Shown here piece by piece: positions 33,507 to 41,639 of a stretch of DNA of 64,000 nt; position 1 is the first letter of the stretch; the number at the start of each line of letters is the position of its first letter. A program made the position numbers and the translations under genes. This DNA is from Candidatus Pristimantibacillus lignocellulolyticus (lineage in GTDB: Bacteria; Bacillota; Bacilli; Paenibacillales; Paenibacillaceae). The stretch is from assembly GCA_023639215.1 (NCBI GenBank), contig CP097899.1, positions 1,308,501 to 1,372,500 on the forward strand, written 5' to 3'. The notes beneath the pieces are model-generated. The model had not been told where the DNA came from. It did no database searches and saw only the letters and a program-made list of their open reading frames with translations.

Positions 33507-34349
33507 TTAAAAATCGAAATTATCAGGATCTGGACCGACACGTACATGTTGATCCAAACCATTAATGCGTTCCATATCTTCTTTCGTCAATTCAAAATCA
33601 AATAACGATGCATTTTCAATAATGCGGTGTTCTTTCGTTGATTTTGGAATGGTAACAATGCCATTTTGTAAATTCCAACGTAAAATAACTTGCGCTACAG
33701 ATTTACCATACTTAGCTCCAATCTCAGTAAGCTCAACATTATCTAATAATTTACCTTGCATCAATGGAGACCATGCTTCAAATTGAATACCGTTTTCTTT
33801 ACAAAATGCTTGCAGTTCTTTTTGAATTAAGCGAGGATGATGTTCCATCTGATTCACCATTGGCTTAATCTCTGCATCCTTCATCACTTCTTCTAGCTGA
33901 TGAACAAGGAAGTTACTTACACCAATTGCTTTTACGCGACCTTCTTTATAAAGCGTCTCTAACGCTCTCCATGTCTCTGTGAATTTACCAGCTACTGGCC
34001 AGTGAATTAGATATAAATCCAAATATTCAAGTCCTAACTTGCTGAGGCTCGTCTCATACGCAGCAATCGTTGACTCATAACCTTGATCAGCGTTCCATAC
34101 TTTAGATGTAACAAATATATCTTCTCGTGAAAGACCCGTTAGTTCTAATCCTTGACGAATACCACGACCAACGCCTTCTTCATTGCCATAAATAGCTGCA
34201 GTGTCTATGCTACGATATCCATGCTGAATTGCTGTTTTTACGGCATTTTCTAGCTCAGCACCTTCTTCTACTTGAAATACTCCTAGACCGAGCATTGGCA
34301 TTTTCACACCATTATGAAGCGTTGTTGTATCTTGTGAATTATTTACCAT
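33507..34349 (-). CDS. Aldo/keto reductase, glyoxal reductase (YvgN) type
   Basis: 280 residues. Motifs: VKMPMLGLGVFQVEEG, GYRSIDTAAIYGNEEGVGRG (catalytic Asp and Tyr), VTSKVWN (Lys), YLIHWPV (His), IPKSTKEHRI (NADPH binding). ATG at 34349 follows GGAGGAAAAGAT. Enzymes of this group reduce methylglyoxal and other small aldehydes. It is divergent from an HxlR-family regulator with shared operator motifs between them, so aldehyde- or electrophile-responsive control is plausible. Confidence 0.92.
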   Translation of the reverse strand: MVNNSQDTTTLHNGVKMPMLGLGVFQVEEGAELENAVKTAIQHGYRSIDTAAIYGNEEGVGRGIRQGLELTGLSREDIFVTSKVWNADQGYESTIAAYETSLSKLGLEYLDLYLIHWPVAGKFTETWRALETLYKEGRVKAIGVSNFLVHQLEEVMKDAEIKPMVNQMEHHPRLIQKELQAFCKENGIQFEAWSPLMQGKLLDNVELTEIGAKYGKSVAQVILRWNLQNGIVTIPKSTKEHRIIENASLFDFELTKEDMERINGLDQHVRVGPDPDNFDF

Positions 34350-34447
34350 TATCTTTTCCTCCATTATTTACATCTATATTGTTACGAGTTATGAAGTAGT
34401 TATCATTGCTCGTTAATGCTATGATAGGACAAAATGAACGAATATAA

Positions 34448-34486
34448 CAGTACGCACTTTTTAGTACTGTAGGCACTTAAAAGTAC
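34448..34486. promoter_or_regulatory. HxlR-family operator candidates between the aldo/keto reductase and HxlR-like genes
   Basis: CAGTAC (34448) and GTACTG (34464) form an inverted repeat around GCACTTTTTA, and a second GCACTTAAAAGTAC follows at 34473-34486. The 13-mer AGTACGCACTTTT is shared with 18445-18457 upstream of hxlAB. Confidence 0.7.
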
Positions 34487-34507
34487 CTATATACCCGGAG
34501 GCATATC

Positions 34508-34870
34508 ATGATTAAGAAAAAATATAATATTTCAGTCGAAGCAACACTTGAAGTTATTGGTGGGAAGTGGAAGTGTGTCATTCTGTGCCATCTTACTCAT
34601 GGGAAAAAACGCACAACTGAATTAAAACAATTGATGCCACATATTACACAGAAAATGTTAACGCAACAATTACGTGAATTAGAAGCAGATGGTATCATTA
34701 ATCGAATTAGTTACAATCAAGTTCCTCCAAAAGTGGAATATGAACTTAGTGAATATGGAACAAGTCTTAGTAGCATATTAGACTCGCTATGTAACTGGGG
34801 TGAGCAACATATTATTAGACAATACGGCGATAAGTATTCCGTACTAGAAGAAAATGTATTAAATACTTAA
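34508..34870 (+). CDS. HxlR-family winged-helix regulator, second copy
   Basis: 120 residues, about 60 percent similar by eye to the hxlR product at 18498: TLEVIGGKWKCVILCHLTHG, HITQKMLTQQLRELEADGII, VPPKVEYELSEYG. Cys23 and Cys27 lie in the HTH; the N-terminal Cys used by HxlR/YodB sensors is absent. CGGAGG precedes the ATG. It is divergent from an aldo/keto reductase and likely controls it and itself. Confidence 0.9.
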   Translation: MIKKKYNISVEATLEVIGGKWKCVILCHLTHGKKRTTELKQLMPHITQKMLTQQLRELEADGIINRISYNQVPPKVEYELSEYGTSLSSILDSLCNWGEQHIIRQYGDKYSVLEENVLNT

Positions 34871-34884
34871 TTTTTAGTGTAACT

Positions 34885-34940
34885 AAAAATACGCAAGAGC
34901 ATCGTTTCCTTACAGGAAACCTGCACTTGCGTATTTTTGT
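34885..34940 (+). terminator. Terminator after the second HxlR-like gene
   Basis: AAAAATACGCAAG pairs with CTTGCGTATTTTT, with an inner GTTTCC/GGAAAC stem; TGTTTT follows. Confidence 0.92.
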
Positions 34941-35007
34941 TTTATAATCATTAATGCTTCATTCGATATCGAATAGGAAGAAAACTCATCGTGTTTACGA
35001 GGAGATG

Positions 35008-35133
35008 TTTGAACTTCCTCTATTATTTATGAAGTTTTACTACCTCTATTACAATGAGGGTTTACATACTCTATTGCAATGAGGGTTTTCTTCCCTTATT
35101 ACAATTAGGATGTACTTCCCCTTCAAATGAAGG
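35008..35133. repeat. Degenerate tandem repeat, five units of 23-27 bp
   Basis: Units start at 35008, 35035, 35061, 35086 and 35111. The middle units read CCTCTATTACAATGAGGG and CTCTATTGCAATGAGGG; each holds a short inverted repeat (CCTC ... GAGG), so the RNA could form a row of small hairpins. The units have no spacers, so this is not a CRISPR array. It ends exactly where the dispersed repeat element begins. Confidence 0.75.
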
Positions 35134-35302
35134 TTCAAAATGCGGGCTTTCAGGATCGAGAAGATGAAGCGCTACTTGAGGAAGGAGGACACGCAAATGT
35201 ACGTAGTTGTACATGCGTACCGGACTTCCCAAGTTCGCTTCATATTCGATGTCGACTATGCTACGTTAGCCAATCGTCTTCATCAAAGTCCGCTTTTTGA
35301 AC
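35133..35302. repeat. Dispersed intergenic repeat, full-length copy
   Basis: A 170 bp element with inverted ends (GTTCAAAATGCGGGCTTT at left, AAAGTCCGCTTTTTGAAC at right). An inner core at 35164-35243 has its own inverted ends (ATGAAGCGCTACTTG and CAAGTTCGCTTCAT). Short copies occur at 18927 and 61892, and a core-only copy at 63384. It abuts the stop codon of the GH3 gene. It looks like a non-coding mobile or structural element; no transposase is present. Confidence 0.8.
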
Positions 35303-35306
35303 TACC

Positions 35307-38093
35307 TTATAGTTGCTTGAACTCAATCCATTCCACTTGCATGCCTGGCTTCACAAAATCAAGCTTCATCTCATATAGACCAACTTCTAGATCAACTTTT
35401 ATAAGTTTCTGCTTAACCCATTTACCTTCAGTACCATTCATTGTAATCGTCGTAACTAACTGATTATTCATCATTACATTGGTTGCCGATTGAGCTGTAT
35501 TGAATTCCGGTGACATAATATTAACGATAAGACGGTACTCACCTGCTTGATCTACTTTCACATAGACAGCTTCATTCACGATAGGTTTAATTTGTGCATT
35601 GTCAGACAATGACTGAACTACTGCTGGTGTAAGAGCAGGATCAGATGTTACTTTCGCAACAACATCCTCAATGACGTAATCTCTTGTAAATACAATAGAG
35701 TTCATAATAAACTCACAAATATTTATCGCACTACGCTGTAATTCACCAACTGTTAATGTACCATTCTCTAGTGATTCAATTGTATTATCATCTAAAGAGT
35801 TAATTTCAGCCCCATAGTTATTAACGACCATGAATAGATCATTTTGTGCTCTTACCATAAAGTTAGTGTACTTCAAGCTTGGTGCTCCACCATGGACAAC
35901 ATCATTCATCACTGCCCACCAGTCAGTCATAACAATGCCTTTGAAGCCCCATTCTCCACGAAGAATAGTTGTAGTTAGATCATAGTTAGATGCAGTCCAA
36001 TGACCGTTAATCGGGTTATAGGCAGTCATAATTGAATCTGCTCCACTTTGTTTTACTGCGATTTCAAACCCTTTCAAGTAGATCTCACGTAGTGCACGCT
36101 CAGATACAACGGCATCAACCTTCGTACGGTATTGCTCCTGATTATTACAAGCGAAATGCTTCAGTGTAGCGTTAGATCCACCCTTTTTAATACCACTTGT
36201 ACATGCCGCAGCAAAAGCTCCGGATACTAGAGGATCTTCAGAGAAATACTCAAAGTTACGACCGTTAAGTGGACTACGACGAATATTTAAACCTGGTCCA
36301 AGTAGAGTATCGATATCATTTCTAAGAAGTTCTTGACCTTCCATCACATAAAGTCTTTCAACTAATTCAGTATCCCATGTCGCAGCAAGTAACGTTCCGA
36401 TCGAAACTTGTGTTGCTTTATGTCCACTATCCATACGAATACCAGAAGGACCATCTGCGCAAGAAGCAACTGGAATACCCAACTTATAAAGATTATCGCT
36501 AATTCCACCAAATGCAGAAGCTGTTCCTGGTGTTACAAGCGGACTACCCATACCTTCGCCTCTAACTATCGCAGCAAGATCTTGATTATTAAGTTGAGCA
36601 ATAAATGTTTCGATGCTTACTTTTTTGTCATAAACATCTTGTAATTTATACCCTTGATCACCCGTTTGCTCGATTGTTTTTGGTAAGTTTTGCTGTATAC
36701 GTTCAGCTAAAGAGATTTGTTGTGTTGGCACGTCAACAGCAATAAGTTCATACGTCCCATCTGATTTCAACGAACCTGGTGCCATTCTCTTAAAGTTTTT
36801 AGTTGGTGCCAATGCTTCCGTTAGTTGCTCTACTAATTGAATCGTTTCTACAACATATCCGCTTTGGCCTTCTAGGCTAACATTTACTGTGTTTTTCACG
36901 CTATTACCAACATGTAGCTTGTAAGTTCCTGCCTCTAATACATAAGCAGAACGATAGCCTGTAACACCACTATCATCATACGACGCCATGGAATTAACCG
37001 GGAAGCTTACCTTAACTGTTTGTGATTCTCCTGGTTGAAGTTCTTTCGTCTTACCGAAAGCTGCTAACGCTTTTACGGGCTGACCTAGTTTACCTTGTGG
37101 TGCTTCATAATAAACTTGGATAACTTCTTTACCAGTGAACTGATCACCTGTATTCGTAACCGTTGCACTAATTTCAAGAGATTCTACGCCTGCTTCTGAA
37201 ACTAACTTCGCTTCCACTTGAGTTATGTCAAACTTCGTATAAGAAATACCGTACCCGAATTCAAACTGAACTTTCTCAGGACAGAATGTCTCGAAATAGC
37301 GATATCCGACATAGATATCTTCTTCATAAATGGTCATGTGCTCATTGCCGAATTGTGGGGTTGAAGGATAATCTTCAATTGCATAGGCAATGGTATCTGT
37401 TAGCTTACCACTAGGAGTTACATCGCCAACTAATACATCAGCAATGGCGTTACCACCCTCCATACCGCCGTGCCATGCATAGATTACTGTTGAAATAGGG
37501 TTAACGTAACTTGTATCATTCAACCAACTCATATCAATAATGTTCGATACGTTCAATACAACAGCCGTCTGCTCAAACTGTGTAGTTACGAGTTGTAGCA
37601 TTGCTTTTTCATCAGCTGTTAATTGATAGCTTCCTGGCTCGTTGGCATTATCCTGGTCTTCACCAGCTGTACGTCCTATGACGATAATTGCTTTGTTTGA
37701 ATCACTTTTTGCCGCTGCTACTAGCTCAGCAGTTAAAGGCATTTCCTTTTGGAACCATGGCTCAGCAGCCCAGCCACCTCCACCATTATCGAAAGGATTT
37801 TGTGCAATCCATTGCTCATACGTAGCTGCTAATTGTTCGTTAATTGTAATGTTTTGTTTACTACGAAGACCGTCTAGTAAATTCGTTGTATGTGTTACAT
37901 TAACACTACCACCTGAACCTGTACCGCTACGGTAATAGTTTTTTTGTGTTCTACCGAAAATTGCAACCTTATCTTCTTTTTGAAGCGGAAGAACATGCCC
38001 ATCATTTTTCAAAAGCACTGCACCTTGTGCTGCAACTTCTCTACTAAATTCCGCAAACCCCTCTAATGGAATTCCTAATAGTTGTGTACTCAA
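35307..38093 (-). CDS. GH3 family beta-glucosidase with permuted domain order
   Basis: 928 residues, no signal peptide, so cytoplasmic. Order: the GH3 C-terminal alpha/beta sandwich first (about 20-270; SREVAAQGAVLLKNDGHVLP, WHGGMEGGNAIADVL), then an Fn3-like domain (about 310-420), then the catalytic TIM barrel (about 510-780; DGPSGIR, ATLKHFACNNQE, nucleophile Asp724 in GIVMTDWWAV), and a C-terminal CBM6-like beta sandwich (about 810-928). In most GH3 enzymes the barrel comes first. TTG at 38093 has GGAG at 8-base spacing; a GTG three codons earlier is too close. It is divergent from a hybrid sensor kinase. Confidence 0.92.
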   Translation of the reverse strand: MSTQLLGIPLEGFAEFSREVAAQGAVLLKNDGHVLPLQKEDKVAIFGRTQKNYYRSGTGSGGSVNVTHTTNLLDGLRSKQNITINEQLAATYEQWIAQNPFDNGGGGWAAEPWFQKEMPLTAELVAAAKSDSNKAIIVIGRTAGEDQDNANEPGSYQLTADEKAMLQLVTTQFEQTAVVLNVSNIIDMSWLNDTSYVNPISTVIYAWHGGMEGGNAIADVLVGDVTPSGKLTDTIAYAIEDYPSTPQFGNEHMTIYEEDIYVGYRYFETFCPEKVQFEFGYGISYTKFDITQVEAKLVSEAGVESLEISATVTNTGDQFTGKEVIQVYYEAPQGKLGQPVKALAAFGKTKELQPGESQTVKVSFPVNSMASYDDSGVTGYRSAYVLEAGTYKLHVGNSVKNTVNVSLEGQSGYVVETIQLVEQLTEALAPTKNFKRMAPGSLKSDGTYELIAVDVPTQQISLAERIQQNLPKTIEQTGDQGYKLQDVYDKKVSIETFIAQLNNQDLAAIVRGEGMGSPLVTPGTASAFGGISDNLYKLGIPVASCADGPSGIRMDSGHKATQVSIGTLLAATWDTELVERLYVMEGQELLRNDIDTLLGPGLNIRRSPLNGRNFEYFSEDPLVSGAFAAACTSGIKKGGSNATLKHFACNNQEQYRTKVDAVVSERALREIYLKGFEIAVKQSGADSIMTAYNPINGHWTASNYDLTTTILRGEWGFKGIVMTDWWAVMNDVVHGGAPSLKYTNFMVRAQNDLFMVVNNYGAEINSLDDNTIESLENGTLTVGELQRSAINICEFIMNSIVFTRDYVIEDVVAKVTSDPALTPAVVQSLSDNAQIKPIVNEAVYVKVDQAGEYRLIVNIMSPEFNTAQSATNVMMNNQLVTTITMNGTEGKWVKQKLIKVDLEVGLYEMKLDFVKPGMQVEWIEFKQL

Positions 38094-38375
38094 TTTATCC
38101 ACTCCTCATATCTAATAAATTGCATAATAATAGTTCAACCTTTGATATGAAATCTATGTAAATAGCTATTATAACAATACTCATCATGTTAACTCTCTTA
38201 TTTACCTAAATTTCAATCTTACTTATATCATAATAGCCCATCAAAGATACAAATTATAGTCCGGAATAAAGTGTAAATTATATGCGATTTTGTCTTTATG
38301 TTCACGGTAGCCTCTTGCAATAAGCGCATTGAAAATAAAGGAAACAAGCTCGATTATGTCGAATCCCTTTGTACT

Positions 38376-41300
38376 ATGATGAAATTAATAAATAAAACCA
38401 CTCAGAAATACATTCTACTAATACTATTGTTTATTGGTGTGCTTCTAGGTTTTCGATGGGCATGGTCTGAATTATTTTCTACTGCGGAACATCCTGAAGC
38501 AGTTCTAGGTGTACTTGATGTGCGCCATTTGGATTTGAGCAATTCCGATTCTATACCATTAGAAGGAGAATGGATATTCTATCCTGACAAACTCATATCC
38601 TCCTTTGATATTAATTCATTGAACAACGAAGTTAATTATATTCAAGTTCCAGGTGACTGGCGAGGTTTGATGACTAACGAGGAAAATAGTCCGATAGGGT
38701 ACGGAACATACCGATTACGCATATTAGTCGCGCCATTAGAGGAGCCAATCGCATTTTGGATACAAGGTATCGAAGCTGCATCTACTATAGTAATTAATGG
38801 GGTAGCTACAAGCAACGTTGGAGTCATTGCCGACAATGCTAATGACTACGAACCTAATAATGTTTCATACACGGCTTCATATTATGAAGAAGGAACAACA
38901 GAGATCGAATTGCTTGTACAAGTATCAAACTTTGATAATCCATTAAATGGTGGCATAACGCGCGCTATTCAATTTGGCTCTCAAGCTGAAATCGATTTTA
39001 TACGTTGGTATTCTATCGGATTTCAACTTGTCATGTTTGTCGTATTAGTACTGCACTGTTTGTATGCCTGTATTCTCTATTTGTTTAATAGACGAGAGCT
39101 TAACTTATTAATTTTCGCTATACTCACGTTTATCGTCGGAATTTCTATTGTTGCCGATCATGATAATATGCTCATGCTTTGGCTGCCTATTAACTATGAA
39201 TGGGTCATAAAGATCAAATTACTTAGCTACATGTGGCTTTCGTTTTTAATAGTCGTTCTTTTCAGAAGATTTTCGTCAACATATAAGCTGAAGAAGTCAT
39301 TTCGAGTATACGCAATTTCGTTTATTATTTACTCTATATTTTTAGTATTTGCATCGACATCATTAGTGTATGCTTCTATGGAGCTCAGCCTATTTAAATT
39401 ATATTATTTTCTTCCGTTTGGATTTTTGGCTTATCTTGTAGGGGTAGTATCATTTACGAAACCCAACAATACTGGCTCTATTTTCTTACTATGTTCCGCA
39501 TCAAGTATTATATCTAGTGAACTATGGGGAGTATTTAGTTATGAAAGTGATGTTATTAATGTCTACTATCCGATTGATATTCTCGCTGCCATCGTTGGTT
39601 TCTCTGCTTACTGGTTCCATAAGTATTTCCGTAATGCACAAGAAAATATAATATTGAATGAACAGCTGCAACAATTTGATAAAGTGAAAAATCAATTTCT
39701 TGCCAATACTTCACACGAACTAAGAACGCCATTGCACGGTATTATTAATATTGCTCAAACTGTTGTTACGAAAGAGCAAGAGAAGATGAACACAAGTAGC
39801 GTAAAAGACATGGAGCTACTTATTACCATTAGTCGTCGCATGTCTCACATGCTTGGGGACTTACTCGATGTCGCTAGAATTCAGGAACACCGTATTTCAT
39901 TGCAACAAGAACCGTTAAAGCTTCAATCCATAGTGCCTAGCGTAATTGGCATGTTAAAATTTATGATTGAGAATAAACCTATCCAACTACGCATAAATAT
40001 TGCTGAATCTATGCCACCAATAATGGCCGACGAAAAAAGACTTGTTCAAATTCTATATAACTTATTACACAATGCTCTCAAATATACAGAAGAAGGTTCA
40101 ATCACAGTGTCCGCTGTTTCTCATGAAGGATATGCTATGATTCATATCTCTGATACTGGTGTCGGCATGGATAAAGAAACACTAGATAGAATATTTCTCC
40201 CTTATGAACAAGGCTCTTATGGCATAAGCGATGGAAGAGGTCTAGGCCTTGGGTTAAGTATTTGTAAGCAGTTAGTAGAATTGCATGAGGGTACTTTAAC
40301 CGTTCGCTCTGAACTAGATAAAGGTTCGACATTCAGTTTTAATCTGTCGTTAGCAGCCGAAGGCGACATTCCAGTATCACGAGATGCACATCCTATTGAT
40401 GATTTAACAACTGATATTGTGGAACAGAACAATGAACTAGTGTTCCCCAATATTACACTGGGAGAAATAACGACCACTGTTCATATCCCACCGCTATTGA
40501 ATAGTAGAAAGGTTAATATTCTCGCTATCGATGATGATCCGATTAATCTTAATGTGCTTGTTGGTATTCTATCAACCGAGCCGTATCAAATTACTACAGC
40601 CAACTCCGCTCGTCAAGCATTGGAGATATTAAGCACACAACAATGGGATTTACTTATTACCGATGCGATGATGCCTCATATGTCCGGTTATGAATTAACG
40701 CAGAAAGTAAGGGAGCTTTATACAGTATCCGATTTGCCTGTGCTGCTGTTAACTGCTCGCAGTCAACCTGCTGATATTTATACTGGGTTCTCATCAGGAG
40801 CTAATGATTATGTAACTAAGCCAGTAGATGCACTGGAGTTAAAGTATCGAATTAGAGCATTAATTACACTGAAGCAAACGATTAATGAGCGTTTACGCTT
40901 AGAAGCTGCTTATCTTCAAGCGCAAATCCATCCTCATTTTCTATTTAATACCCTGAATTCGATTATGGCACTTAGTGATATAGACACTGAGCAGATGCGA
41001 GATTTAGGTTATGCTTTTGCATCATATTTACGGATCAGCTTTAACTTCCTTAATACGGGGGAGCTAGTTGCGCTTTCTCATGAACTAGAACTTGCTGAAG
41101 CTTATTTATATATAGAAAAAGTACGATTTGAAGATCGATTGACGATTGAATGGGAAGTTGAACAGGGGATTAGTCTCCGTCTTCCTCCACTCACCTTGCA
41201 GCCTTTAATTGAAAATGCTGTTAAGCATGGCGTCCTTAGCCGTAATCAAGGTGGTACCGTTCATATTCGTATTACACGACAAGAAAACAATACACTAATT

Positions 41301-41504
41301 GAAGTCATCGATAATGGCAAAGGTATGGAGCAAGAGAAAGTTATGCACCTTTTGAATTCTACATTGAAAGGCAAAGGCGGAATTGGACTTACCAATACGA
41401 ATAGACGATTAATACAATTGTATGGTCAAGGCTTGTCTATTGTTAGTAAGCCTAATGAAGGAACAACTGCATCATTCATCATTCCAGATCAATTTAGTAA
41501 GTAG
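38376..41504 (+). CDS. Hybrid sensor kinase: 7TMR-DISM, HisKA-HATPase, receiver, LytS-type kinase
   Basis: About 1042 residues. An N-terminal anchor is followed by an extracellular carbohydrate-binding-like jelly-roll (about 35-200; IPLEGEWIFYPDKL, GYGTYRLRI), seven membrane helices (about 208-415), a classical kinase (His447 in SHELRTPLHG; GRGLGLGLSICKQLVELH), a receiver (acceptor Asp763 in LLITDAMMPHMSG), then a second kinase of the LytS type (His854 in QIHPHFLFNTLNS, C-terminal ATPase GIGLTNTNRRL). No DNA-binding output is fused. The start is uncertain: ATG pair at 38376/38379 without a clear ribosome binding site; the frame is open to 38298. Divergence from the GH3 gene suggests glycan sensing. 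Confidence 0.9.
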   Translation: MMKLINKTTQKYILLILLFIGVLLGFRWAWSELFSTAEHPEAVLGVLDVRHLDLSNSDSIPLEGEWIFYPDKLISSFDINSLNNEVNYIQVPGDWRGLMTNEENSPIGYGTYRLRILVAPLEEPIAFWIQGIEAASTIVINGVATSNVGVIADNANDYEPNNVSYTASYYEEGTTEIELLVQVSNFDNPLNGGITRAIQFGSQAEIDFIRWYSIGFQLVMFVVLVLHCLYACILYLFNRRELNLLIFAILTFIVGISIVADHDNMLMLWLPINYEWVIKIKLLSYMWLSFLIVVLFRRFSSTYKLKKSFRVYAISFIIYSIFLVFASTSLVYASMELSLFKLYYFLPFGFLAYLVGVVSFTKPNNTGSIFLLCSASSIISSELWGVFSYESDVINVYYPIDILAAIVGFSAYWFHKYFRNAQENIILNEQLQQFDKVKNQFLANTSHELRTPLHGIINIAQTVVTKEQEKMNTSSVKDMELLITISRRMSHMLGDLLDVARIQEHRISLQQEPLKLQSIVPSVIGMLKFMIENKPIQLRINIAESMPPIMADEKRLVQILYNLLHNALKYTEEGSITVSAVSHEGYAMIHISDTGVGMDKETLDRIFLPYEQGSYGISDGRGLGLGLSICKQLVELHEGTLTVRSELDKGSTFSFNLSLAAEGDIPVSRDAHPIDDLTTDIVEQNNELVFPNITLGEITTTVHIPPLLNSRKVNILAIDDDPINLNVLVGILSTEPYQITTANSARQALEILSTQQWDLLITDAMMPHMSGYELTQKVRELYTVSDLPVLLLTARSQPADIYTGFSSGANDYVTKPVDALELKYRIRALITLKQTINERLRLEAAYLQAQIHPHFLFNTLNSIMALSDIDTEQMRDLGYAFASYLRISFNFLNTGELVALSHELELAEAYLYIEKVRFEDRLTIEWEVEQGISLRLPPLTLQPLIENAVKHGVLSRNQGGTVHIRITRQENNTLIEVIDNGKGMEQEKVMHLLNSTLKGKGGIGLTNTNRRLIQLYGQGLSIVSKPNEGTTASFIIPDQFSK

Positions 41505-41565
41505 CATGCTTTATACTATAGTATCCTAAGATATAACCATCAGAGTCACTCCAATATAATGAACA

Positions 41566-41610
41566 ATAAAGAAGCAGTCCACCTATTTTTTACGAGGGAC
41601 TGCTTCTTTG
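41566..41610. terminator. Bidirectional terminator between the hybrid kinase and M60 genes
   Basis: AAAGAAGCAGTCC pairs with GGACTGCTTCTTT around ACCTATTTTTTACGAG, between two convergent genes. Confidence 0.9.
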
Positions 41611-41639
41611 CATATTTAGTCTACTTAGCGAGATGGACT

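Noticed and set aside
35008..35133. Possible CRISPR array
   Set aside because: Units are contiguous and degenerate with no spacers, and no cas genes are present.
38356..38379. Short leader open frame (MSNPFVL) whose TGA overlaps the ATG of the hybrid kinase gene
   Set aside because: The overlap is suggestive of coupling, but the nearest AAAGGAAA is about 14 bases from its ATG, too far for a convincing ribosome binding site.
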